From NCBI GenBank assembly GCA_030272585.1, contig BSYQ01000011.1, positions 2,108,001-2,172,000 of the forward strand: DNA of 64,000 nt, in the 5' to 3' direction. Both the position numbers and the translations under genes were made by a program. The notes beneath the pieces were generated by a model, which was not told the DNA's origin, did not search any database, and saw only the letters and a program-made list of their open reading frames with translations. The DNA comes from Bryopsis sp. KO-2023. Its lineage: Eukaryota > Chlorophyta > Ulvophyceae > Bryopsidales > Bryopsidaceae. Shown here piece after piece: positions 23,174-33,500 of the stretch; the stretch's first letter is position 1, and every line of letters starts with the position of its first letter.

Positions 23174-24199
23174 ATGTTGCTTTTTGGACGGACGTTCTTA
23201 GCTCGGCGTTATAGGTTCAGTCAAGTTGGGGAGAGCTCCAGTTTCACTTTGGGGGCCACCCTTTTGCAAGGGTTCTTTTGGACAACAGCCCAAAATCCTG
23301 GTGGTGAAGGGGCTCATCCGACTGGTGGTGGCAAAAGCAGCTCCAATCCAAGCACCCGGTGGGATATACACACCAGGGTGACTGATCCCTTTGCCAGAAA
23401 AGCCTCCACAGCCACTGAATCTGTCGAAGAATACTGGGACTTGACCGACGACGAATGGGAATTTGAGCAAGACAGGTGGAAATCCAGCAAAACTCGCAGA
23501 AAAGACCCCGTCCTTGCCTCGGGTAACCACCGGCTCCAAGGCAATCTGGAGTTGATGGATGAGCTGGGCATGAACCCCCAAGAAATGAAAAGAATGGTTT
23601 CGGGGGCCAAAGCCATGACTCATTCCCGGCCGAGTGCGGTGAACAACAAAATTCACTGGTGCGAAGACACGCTGGATTTGGAGCCAGAGGAAATCAAAGA
23701 CTTCTTGCTGAAAAACCCCTGGGTGTTGAACTACTCCAGTCAAATCCAGCTGAGGCCCTTCACGGATGCTTGCCTCAGGAGAGGCTTGGATCATGACACG
23801 TACAAGAACCTGGTGGTCAGCTCACCGGATGTGCTACGGCAGGCCCGCCTGGGGAATTTCGAGCGAATTCTGGATGGATTTATGGCTTGCGGGTTCACCA
23901 TGGATCAATTTTTGCGGATGGCTGCAATAAAGCACGACATTTCAAACTATTCCGTGAAGAAGGTGATCAAGCCCTTGTCAGAGAAGTTCCTGGAATTTGG
24001 GCTGACGCTGGAGGATTTCGTCGTGATTGTGCCACATGCTCCACAAATTTTGGCGGCTGGGGATGCCTTCAGCAGTGGGGCAGTCTTGGATAGGCTGCTG
24101 GACCTTGGGCTGAATGAGGATCAAATAGAAAGGATGAAAAGAAAGAATCCCAACCTGATTGGGTCAGACTTGGAGCGACGGCTCAACTGGTGGTCATGA
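23174..24199 (+). CDS. mTERF-family organellar protein
   Basis: A single exon of 341 residues from the ATG at 23174; the frame is open further upstream but has no earlier ATG. The N-terminal ~60 residues are Arg/Ser/Phe-rich with few acids, as in organelle transit peptides (FGRTFLARRYRF). From about residue 125 there are repeated helical mTERF units with the usual Leu-Gly-Leu spacing: LGMNPQEMKRMV, LDLEPEEIKDFLLKNPWVL, GLDHDTYKNLVVSSPDVL, GLTLEDFVVIVPHAPQIL, LGLNEDQIERMKRKNPNLI. mTERF proteins bind organellar nucleic acids and act in transcription, splicing or ribosome biogenesis. Plastid or mitochondrial targeting cannot be told apart here. It appears intronless, unlike its neighbours. Confidence 0.85.
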   Translation: MLLFGRTFLARRYRFSQVGESSSFTLGATLLQGFFWTTAQNPGGEGAHPTGGGKSSSNPSTRWDIHTRVTDPFARKASTATESVEEYWDLTDDEWEFEQDRWKSSKTRRKDPVLASGNHRLQGNLELMDELGMNPQEMKRMVSGAKAMTHSRPSAVNNKIHWCEDTLDLEPEEIKDFLLKNPWVLNYSSQIQLRPFTDACLRRGLDHDTYKNLVVSSPDVLRQARLGNFERILDGFMACGFTMDQFLRMAAIKHDISNYSVKKVIKPLSEKFLEFGLTLEDFVVIVPHAPQILAAGDAFSSGAVLDRLLDLGLNEDQIERMKRKNPNLIGSDLERRLNWWS

Positions 24200-25070
24200 T
24201 AATCCAGCAGTTGCGCGTTTTTTGGTTTCAGAATGGATCGAACATTGAGGCGGAAGGGGGCATGTTGATTCCTGCCCGTCTGCAAGATGCCCACATTCAT
24301 GGGATGGCTTCCCCCACCAGTCTTTAACAGAACGATTCTTTTAGAAAAAAAAAACAGCCAAGCCAAGCCATATTCACGGTGGAAGAAAGGCTGACTGGAT
24401 TGACGAGGTTGAGAGTTTATGGTTGGGATGTTTGGTTTTGTTTTGTTTTGCCTGTTCATCTGGACTGCAGGAATTGGAAATAGAAGTGGGGTACTACTTA
24501 GGATGCTAAGAGGATGCTTCGGAGGGATTTGAGTTTGGACATAGAGTCAGCTTTAGTTCGATTTTTTTTTCTTTGTACGATGCACTCCCCACACAATGTT
24601 TTCCTTTTAGAACAGTGGTTTTGCGAACCAGCCCTGGAAACACTGTCTAATGTGGAACTGGGACACTAATCTTTTTCTCAAGGATGAGGGAAGGTGATTT
24701 CCTTCTTTGGTGGTTTTCCATATGACCTCAACCAATCCACTTTCCCTTTTCTGGGTCGATTTGTTTCGACAAGGTGCGAAACGGTCCAGACCATTTGTCA
24801 CATCGTTTCGATTTTCGTCGACTTTGTTTCTGGATGCGATTCCCATGTAAATGGTGTTTCATGTGCTCTTTCATTTTCCGGACAAGCGGTCGAAAGAGGG
24901 GTCAAGGGTGCGTTTTTTTTCGGTGGTGAGAGATCCTTGGAATTCCGTTTACTCAAGCACACCAATACAGGCTTTCTTTCGGAGAGGTGGGTGGGTGGAT
25001 TTGCGCCGCTCCACGAACAAACCCAAACGGAACGAAGATCGACCGCATCGTGACATTCAAATTCGACTCC
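24200..25070. other. Intergenic, no gene seen
   Basis: Probable 3' UTR of the mTERF gene and promoter of the next small gene. No ORF with support. Confidence 0.5.
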
Positions 25071-25367
25071 ATGTCTGAATTGATGCAAGCCCAGGAAAAC
25101 AGCAAAAAGTGCGCGGGGCCGCCTGAACGGCGGAACGGCGTTCAGACGCGGGCAAAAGCAACGCTGAGGAGGCCGTTTCAGCTATTCAGAGTGGAAGCTA
25201 CCAACGAAGAAATCGAGGTATGCACTTGTGTGTGTGTGTGTGTGGTTTTTTTTTGGTTGCATTTTGCATTTCTTGTCTTGTTGCTTTCTTTACTGTTGTT
25301 CCTCTTCCTTGACACGCCAGTCCGCCTCCGAAAAACTTCATTTGCGCTGCTTTTTTCCTCTTTTTTT

Positions 25368-25402
<35 letters not shown>

Positions 25403-26638
25403 GTGCATGTGTGCTGATTTGCATAACGGGTTGGGGGCTTGTTGAAACAAAGAAACGCTGGAAATTTGACACAGGCGTCAGAAATCGCGACGCTTTTGCA
25501 TTGGGGTGATTTTCCCGCTACATGTTCAGTTTCGTTGGAGCGATCCCGGCTCCGCGATTCGCTGAAAAACGTAAACCAAAAAAAATCATCGATCCAGAAA
25601 GTCAGAAATCGCGAGGGCTGGGTAATCGCATGAAAATGTGACCAAAATTGAAAAACAATAATTTTTTAAAGTCCTAAATCGTTGTGCTCCCTTCAAAGCA
25701 GAAAATAAAGAATGGAAAATAGGCAGAGTACATGTGAAGAAGAAATGCAACCCCTCCACTTTGGATCGCTAAAATTCTAGCCTCGTATTTTTTTTTCCTC
25801 AGTGCTGCACAATAATGTGTTTGATTGATGGGCTTGCGAACAGAATTCCACTTTAATTTGAAAAAGAAAATAATTGTTCACTTATTTATTTTTAATTCTA
25901 TGTAGAATTTAATCAGAGTTCATTTGTCTGACATTGGTGTGGAGATTCCTGGCACGATAATATGTGCAATTTTCCTTCTTTTAAGAAAAATTATATGAGA
26001 TTTTATTTTTGAAAATCTCATTAAAAGACCTATGAAAATGGGCTCCGCTCAAAATTCATGGTCTGGGATTTTTTTTGTGGCAGTTAGTTTGAATGTGTAT
26101 ATTTTCAACCAGGATGATTTGGCAAAAATCATGAGGGGAATAGGCGATCTCACCAAGAGGCCAATGACTAGAGGAGACTTGTCTCAAGAAACAGATGTCA
26201 AAGATACGGAACAAAACAAGGTATTTAAATAAAAATGATTCAATTCTGTCCACCCCCCCCCCAAAAAAAAAAAAAAACAAAAAAAATAATAAAAAAAACA
26301 TACGCACATATAGATGTATTAGAAAATAGATTAATAAATAAGTAAATAATGACAAAAAAAAATATTGTTGTTGTTGTTTCCTGCAGACCACCAGCAATTT
26401 CTTTTTTAATTTTTTTATTCTGCTGTTCTTGGATTTCTTTAGCCAAAAGGCTCCAAACGGCTTTTCCTGTGTTTAGTTATTAATTTATTTTATTCTTTTT
26501 ATTTATTTATTCTATTTTTTTTTTTTTTGGGGGGGGGGTTGTCTGGATTTCTTGACAAGGGAACGATAATTCTATGAGGCCCAGCAACAGTCCTATTTTT
26601 ATTTTTATTTTCAGGCGGAGATTGACGTTCAAAAATAA
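25071..26638 (+). CDS. Small three-exon gene, unrecognised
   Basis: Exons 25071-25217, 26113-26220 and 26615-26638 join in phase 0 to 92 residues, beginning MSELMQAQENSKK and ending AEIDVQK. Donors (GTATGC, GTATTT) and acceptors (AACCAG, TTTCAG) are acceptable. The product is hydrophilic and charged, with no signal peptide, membrane segment or domain I know. The first intron holds a run of about 31 G at 25370-25400. Extra exons could lie in the 0.9-kb first intron. The call rests on splice-phase consistency alone, so treat it as tentative. Confidence 0.4.
25361..25400. repeat. Compound poly(T)-poly(G) tract
   Basis: Nine T followed by about 31 consecutive G, the longest of many T-then-G tracts in the window. 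It has strong G-quadruplex potential and is prone to assembly length error. Confidence 0.9.
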
Positions 26639-28397
26639 CTAAGTAATTACGGGAGGTCCATACACCGAAATGCACATCAAAATCTTCCAGGAAGAAGAAA
26701 TAATTGCCATTTGTAAAAAGATATATATTATTGGTCCAAACCCCAGCAGTTCACTTTTGGGTTTTAGTAAGGGGAGTGAGGTCTTTCTCGGCTTATCGGC
26801 CGCCGCAGCGAATTCTTGAAGTCTTATGTTTTTTTTCTTGGTTTTTCAGCCTGGCATGGCAAATGCGACACCAAGACAGGAAGTCAAGATCCCCTGACGA
26901 AAAAACGAGCCAATTTCATAGGATACGATTAAATGTAGTCAAACTAATTTCGACTGGTTTGATTTGTTAGCTTTTTAAAAAAGGGGCCAGACAAGAAATA
27001 GGAGGGGAGAAAAGGGTAGGAGGGGAGCAGGGGGGGGGGGGGGGGAAACAACGGAATGAAACAGAAATCAGCAGGATCATGAAGCTTTGTCTTTTGCTCC
27101 TGTTGTGTTCGTGTGTGTGGATGAGTGTTTTTGCTTCTTTTTTTTTCTTTTTTGTCGGAAAGGAAAACGAAAAGCGAGGTTTGGAAGGCTAAAAGATTTA
27201 ACTAAAAAAATGAAAAAAATGAAAAATACAATTGGAAGGAGAATAAAAAAAGAACTGGTGAGATGAAAATGCAGTTTTGCCGATACTGGAACTTTTTTTT
27301 TTTTTTTTTTTTTTTCTGCATTGCATGGTGTTCTACGTTTATTGTCGATTATGTGGAAGGAAAAGGGGAAAAAAAATTTGAAGGGGATATCCACTGAAAT
27401 CTGCCGAACACCATTAAGCCCCTGTTTTTGTGACAGGGGAAAGCGAATTTTTGGTTTGAAACCACAGGTATATTGTAATACGCAAATCTTTTCGCGCTAC
27501 CTTATTTTCGCGCGCGGACCAAAACACGAAAATAAGGTAGGCGAAAAAAGAGCAGGAACGAAATTAGAGTAGGCGAAAAAAAAGGGCTGTTCAGGAACGC
27601 AAGTATGTTGCTACAGATTATACCCAATCACGCGCGTGTGGACTTGACGCAAAAGTAACCCTTAAGCACAAGAAAACCCAAAGTATCGATTCAACGCAAA
27701 AGCACCGTTGATGTCGCGTCCATCGACTTGACGGTAGGATCACATGCGTCGATCACATGCATTTCTTTCGCGCCTGCTTTATTTTCGCGCCTGTGTTATT
27801 TTCGTGCCCATCTTTGGAAACGAAAATAAGGTAGGCGAAAAAAAAGACCAGCGATCCTAAAGCAATATGAAAGATTTGCGTATTACAGTATTTCTTTTTG
27901 AAAACAGTAAAAGAAAAAGAAACTGTGGTTTCAAACCGAATTCTGCTTTCCCCCACTGGGTGCAGAGATTGACTGAACTCCTCTTGGTAACTCACCATGC
28001 TTTTTTTCTTTTTTAATCATAATACCATCGTCATTGAAAATCCCTTGGGTTTACAATACTTGGTCATGTTTTGCTTTCCAAAATGAATGGCGGGATTTCA
28101 TTTTCGGCTTTCCTAGCTTTGCAGTCTGTTGAATAGGTGTCTGTAGATTGCCTTCGTTCGCAGGGGGGACGCGAACGTCTTGTGTATGGGCGAGACCTGA
28201 TCTGGGACTGTCCAACCCGATCCTTGTAAATAGTCCTTACAAAACACTCTAACTTTTCCTTTCCGTTCTCTTTTTATCCTAACTGTTCAGGCGAAATGCC
28301 ACTTGCCAGAAAACGCAGGCTTAGTTTCTGTCATCAGCTGAAACGCCACTCTTCTCGAAACTGACAGAATCAACTAAATTGGAAATGTGTCGATCAT
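26639..28397. other. Intergenic with foldback element, no gene
   Basis: Between the small gene and the retrotransposon. Apart from the foldback element at 27436-27954 and homopolymers (about 16 G at 27031, about 23 T at 27293), no feature is supported. Confidence 0.5.
27436..27954. mobile_element. Foldback / MITE-like inverted-repeat element
   Basis: Outer imperfect arms of about 30 bp (ggggaaagcgaattt... at 27436-27466 and its complement at 27923-27954) enclose inner perfect 18-bp arms TGTAATACGCAAATCTTT (27474-27491) and AAAGATTTGCGTATTACA (27870-27887). The interior repeats cgaaaataaggtaggcg in both orientations. No clear target duplication or ORF was found, so the superfamily is unknown. 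Confidence 0.7.
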
Positions 28398-28402
28398 CTA
28401 GA
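28398..28402. repeat. Target-site duplication CTAGA (left)
   Basis: Direct copy of 42176-42180 on the other side of the outer element; 5 bp is usual for Ty3-type integrases. Confidence 0.95.
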
Positions 28403-28923
28403 TGATACCAGCTGCTGACGTCCAGGGACGTCAGACGTCAAAGGCGTCATGCATCTGACGTCTGTGAAGCGTCAGATGCATCCCCGGTAGATGACAGCAT
28501 TCCCCTGAGGAGATACTACCGAACTACAGCGAGGAAACCACCGCAAGAGCACCTGGTCAAGACAGTGGTTCGATCAACTAAAGTGAGACTCGCGAGGCGA
28601 AGGTCTCGGGTTTGAGTCTGAGTGGGAACGTGCTTTGGTCTAGGCCTGTGTGTGAGTGTGTGAGTGAGTCAGTAGTAGAACTGGCGGCTGTGAGTCAGGG
28701 TAGTGGGAGTGTTACGGGTGGTTAGTCACCCTCGGGAAAGTCGAACGGGAGTTAAAAGGATGGGACGCTTGATGTAACCTTGCTTGTCAGTAATTCTGTG
28801 AGTGCAACTGTGGACCCCGTGTGCGACTCGATTCGATTTTGTGTGACCCTGTGGAACTCAGCCGCCACCCTCTCTCACTCTTTACACGGAAGTGCGTCGG
28901 CGTACGGAGCGCCTCGCGTAACA
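28403..28923 (+). repeat. 5' LTR of outer element
   Basis: Identical in length (521 bp) to 41655-42175, with two substitutions seen (at about 28517 and 28640). Its first 75 bp carry six TGACGTC/GACGTCA-like half sites or palindromes of bZIP type. A TATA-like ttaaaag lies at about 28752. It ends with ctcgcgtaaca. Confidence 0.97.
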
Positions 28924-28927
28924 TTTT

Positions 28928-28939
28928 TGGTTTCGGAGC
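28928..28939 (+). promoter_or_regulatory. Candidate primer-binding site, outer element
   Basis: TGGTTTCGGAGC begins 4 nt after the LTR. The following bases (tcggactcgaac) look like the complement of a tRNA T-stem and TTCGAGT loop, so about 24 nt could pair with a tRNA 3' end terminating in CCA. Which tRNA is unknown. Confidence 0.6.
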
Positions 28940-29337
28940 TCGGACTCGAACTCTGGCGGCGAAAGTCAACTCAGGAAGCGTTAGTGCACTAAGCCACCGA
29001 CGTGCAAGGTATCTCGGCGGACGGTTATACGCCTGGTCGCTAGTTATACAGTGAGGGGACTTTTACTAGTTCTGTCGGAAAAACAAACACACCCGCGAAA
29101 AGGTTCGCACGAAAAAGAGGGTGTCCGACAGCAGTTTGTGTGGTACCCAGAAACAGACGACAGGAAAAAGGTTATCCTGTAACTGTCGTTGTGTGGCGGG
29201 GAGGCCACAAAACTGGTAGCTTAGTCGCTGGGAGTTTGTCGTTAAACGTTTGGACGTAAAGGCAGTGAGGGAAAAGTCAACAGTCTACTGTTGACAGTAA
29301 CTGTCGGAAAGTCAACTGAAAGTCAGAGGCACACAGT
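28940..29337. other. 5' untranslated leader of the outer element
   Basis: This non-coding region lies between the primer site and the gag ATG. No ORF is supported. It presumably includes packaging signals. Confidence 0.6.
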
Positions 29338-29972
29338 ATGGCGTTAATACCAAGTGGATCAGGAAGCCAGATGGTGGCTTTTGAAGACTCCACTATGGAC
29401 GAGTCTGCTATGCAGGTTGTTCACAACACGCAGAACATTCAGATAAACCGGACGGAGTCTGGTTCTGAAGGAGGAGGTCAGCTGCAAGCTCAGCTTGCAG
29501 TCTGGCGCGAAACAGTAGCAACGGACTTGAAAAGTTCCTTCCAAACTGTTCATACAGACATGGAAAAAGCCATAGTGGCTGTCGACCAAAAGACGGAGCA
29601 AAATATTCAAGGTCTCCGTGAGTTCGTTCATCGAACTCAAGAAAGTCAGCAAAGGGTCGAAACTGAAGTCAACGACCTCCAGGTCGTTCTGCGACAGAAT
29701 GTCGAGTCGACGACAGAAAAGCTAGCACAGCTTACAGACCATCTACAGTCAATGAAGCAGTCATTTGTGACTGATGTGCAAGAGCAACTGAGCACACATT
29801 ATGCACAGTTGAGAGAAGAAATCTTGGAAACAGGAAAATCTCATGCACAGAGTATTGCATATCTGAAAGATCAGATGCAACAGGAACAGGGGCTGTTCCA
29901 GCAATCTCATCAGACTGAACAGAATAAGCAGATGCAAAACTTGTTTTCCGAACTGCAGACAATTAAGGGACA

Positions 29973-29977
29973 AGTGC
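29973..29977. repeat. Target-site duplication AGTGC (left, inner element)
   Basis: Matches 35977-35981 on the other side of the inner element. Confidence 0.95.
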
Positions 29978-30213
29978 TGTTACAAGTGATCACCGAGATG
30001 TCTAGTAAGCACTAGCTAGAGCTACAGACTAGCTATGGGCACTAGTGATAGCCTAGTCAGAGCTTAAGGTCCATAGGATCCCAATAGGAGATCCTATAGC
30101 TCAAGAACCTTGGTGCCTCGCCCTAATGACATTAGTCAAGGGTCCCATCAATGAGTGGGGGTTTGATGGGTTAAGGAGGCTTCGAGGGAGGGTTCTGGGA
30201 GGTTTTTGTAACA
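29978..30213 (+). repeat. 5' LTR of inner element
   Basis: 236 bp, TG...CA, with TGTTACA/TGTAACA inverted ends. No difference from 35741-35976 was seen. Confidence 0.97.
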
Positions 30214-30215
30214 GT

Positions 30216-30227
30216 TGGTTTCGGAGC
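30216..30227 (+). promoter_or_regulatory. Candidate primer-binding site, inner element
   Basis: TGGTTTCGGAGC starts 2 nt after the LTR and is the same 12-mer as in the outer element, so both would prime on the same tRNA 3' end. Similarity between the two elements stops right after it. Confidence 0.65.
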
Positions 30228-30554
30228 AGGAAGAGAGCGCGTCACGTTTTGACGCATAAGTACGCCATAACAACTCGGAATTGGACAAAACAGGAGTCTA
30301 AAAGTAAGCCGAGAACAGGGCGCTTCGTTTGAAACTTGTTTGAGGTCAATCGGAGTTGTCAGTGGAAAGTTACAGCCCGACAAAGTCAGGGTTTGTTTTT
30401 CTGAATCGTTGGGAAGCTAGTTCTGTGAGTTCGAGGAGACCCAAGAGGTCCTCGAAGGGCTAGTGAAGCGATAAAAGTTGGGTTTCAGAGTTTTGGGCAA
30501 ATTTCCAGTGTTTTGCTGTGTTGGGGTTGTGTCCAAAGGAAACCAAAATAAAAA

Positions 30555-33500
30555 GTGACCATGAGTCAAGAAGAACAAGAGGTACTTGCCTTAGAAGAAG
30601 GGTCTGTTCTGGAGGAAGTCAATGAGGACTCTCCAAGTGAAAGAACACAGGGACCACAGTCCCCTAGCACTCTCAGGTCTGAAGTGACCAAAGAAGAGAA
30701 AGATGCTAGCCTGGGCAAAACCAGAAGAGTGACTGCTGATAAACCTGAAAAGTACCAGGGCAAAGTCCCGTGGCCAGAATTCCGTTTGGAGTTAGCCATG
30801 TACTTCAGGGCAGCAAAAGTCCCAAGAGAGGAGTGGGGAGTGATTGCACCTACTTTCCTCGGATCAAAACCCCGCCGACATTTATTGGCCAGGGTACCCA
30901 AGGAAGAACTCGAGGACGGGTCTTTATCTTGGGAAAAATTCTGCCAAGTCCTGGAAGATGGCACATTTGGAGATCTTGCCACAGATTACTCCATAAATAA
31001 TGCCCTTACTTCCTGCAAGGATCATATTGACCAGAAGGTCGATACTCCTGGCTTCGTACGCTTTGTGGATGCTCACTTAGCAATGCGAAAAGAGCCAATG
31101 GACGACACTACCAAGTGTTGGATCCTTCTGAGGGGCCTCCATCCACACTTGTGCAAACAAGTGGAGACTGATACACTTGGTCGGGAATGGAGAAGCTACT
31201 CAGCCTTGCGAACGTATGTGCTGGCTAAAGCCCCGGGTCACGATGCTCGTTTTCCGTTGAAAACTACGGACCGGAAGGCTAAAAAGAGAGGTATGGAAAC
31301 TACCTTCTCAGATCCAGCCAAAGGAAGTAAGAAGAGGCATCAGCCTAAGCAACCAAGGCTTAAAGCTCAAAGTGGCACTCAGCCCTCACGAAGACCGGTG
31401 GTACGGTTGACCGAGAGTGAGAGGGAGGCTCGCAAGAAAGCTGGCTTATGCTGGTTCTGTGGGGAACCATGGGCAAGAGGCCATAAGTGTGGTCAGTCGA
31501 AAAAGGTGAACCTCAGTTCTTGTGAAGTCCCACTTGAGTGGACACAATTGAGAGATCAGAAGAATCTGAATCCACATTCCACAATTGACCCAATGGACAT
31601 TGATTGTGATGCTTTTCTTGCACCAATCTTGACCAGAAGTCAAAAGAGTGAAGAAATGAAATCTTCTGTGGAATTTAGGGATGAGAGAGAAGATTCTCAC
31701 CAAGGAATTACAAGGGCGGAGTTCCAACGTCTTGAGACACTTTCAGGCCGCGTATTTACGTTGGATGGGTGTTCGGATGTGAACAGTGCCTTATGTAATA
31801 CATTTTGCACACCTTCTGAATTTCTGGAAAGAGATTTAGGTGGACAGCATGTGTGGTTGAATCCTCCTTTCAAGGATATCAACAAATATCTCGATCACTA
31901 TCTTCTCGCAAAGAAGAGATCTCCCCATGATACTTCTTGTTGCATTCTTGTTCCAGTAAGGTCTAAAGAGTTGCATCCAGCCTTGACCTCAATGAGATTG
32001 ATTGCACAATACAAGAAGGGAACAGTTTTATTCACAGCCAAAAAGGGGAAAAGTCGGAAAAGACTTCCTGGCATTCCTTGGCCCGTGAATGTGTTCTATG
32101 ATCCACCCGTACCCAAAATGCCAGAGGAAGCAACAGAGCTTCTCATGCAAGATAAGCTTGCAATGCATTTTGAGGGCCTCTTGAGTGGAATCCCAGCCCA
32201 TTGTCTTTTGGACTCAGGAGCTAAAGGATTAGCCTTCCTATCCAAACAGTTTTGTGAACAAAATGGGATAGCTTATCGAGCTACCGTTGGATCACAGGCT
32301 GAGATGGCAAATGGGGATAATATTGATATAATGGGAGAGACAAAGATCACACTGAAAATTCAAGGCTATCGAGAGAAGCTTGATTGTTTGGTGTTGGATC
32401 TTCTAGATCGGTTTGATATTATACTTGGTGATACGTGGTTGCAGAAGCGTAAAGCGGTTTTAGACTTCTTTGAAAAGAAGTGCGCTTTAACGACTTCATC
32501 CCATCAACGAATATTGCTTCGTCAGGGATTATTACCCAAAGCTACGGGTAAAGATATTCCCCAAAAACAGGTTGCATCTCTACTCTCGATACCACAGGTG
32601 AAAAGGAAGTTGAAAGATACTTCAATAAAACCTATTTTGTTGGTAGTTCGTGAGATGGAAGAGATATCATCCCATCTGAAATTGGCGGATGAAACGAGTG
32701 AATCAGACAAAGTTCCAGAGGAGCAAATGGAAGCTCTGTTGAAGGACTTTGATGATTTGTTTATTTCTGGTTTGGCGGAATATCCTCCTGAAAGGGCAGT
32801 GGCAGCGGATATCCCTTTGGTCGAGGGAACGCGTCCGGTCAATAGACCCTTATTTAGATACACCCCTGCTGAAAGGAAAGAGATAGAGGACCAGTTGTCC
32901 GAACTCTTATCCAAAAAATTAATTCAGCCGAGTGCTAGTCCATGGGGCGCTCCGGTCCTCTTTGTTCCTAAAAAGGATGGAGGTTTCCGGATGTGCATTG
33001 ACTATAGGGGTTTAAATAAAGTAACTATCAAGAATCAGTTCCCGATCCCGCGGATTGATGACCTTCTTGATCAGTTACAAGGCGCGAGATGCTTCACATC
33101 TCTTGACCTCAGAGCCGGTTATTGGCAAATGAGAGTCAAAGAGGAAGACATCCCCAAAACCGCCTTTAAAACGCCTTTTGGATTATTTGAGTACCGGGTT
33201 CTCCCAATGGGATTAACGAACGCTCCGGCAGTGTTTCAAACACTGATGAATCATGTGTTTCAAGGAATGATAGGCAAATATGTCTTGATTTACCTTGATG
33301 ACATTTTGATTTACTCAAAAACACCAGAGGAACATGTGGCCCATGTACGAGCCGTGATGCAAAGATTAAGAGAACATAAATTGTTCCTTAAGAAGTCCAA
33401 ATGTGACTTTAACAAAACAGAGTTACATTACCTTGGCTTCATTGTAGGTCGCAAAGGTATCTCTGTAGACCCTCGAAAAACGAATAAAGTACGAGAATGG

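Noticed and set aside
25178-25450. Open frame through the long G run (poly-Gly or poly-Pro)
   Set aside because: Homopolymer artefact inside an intron.
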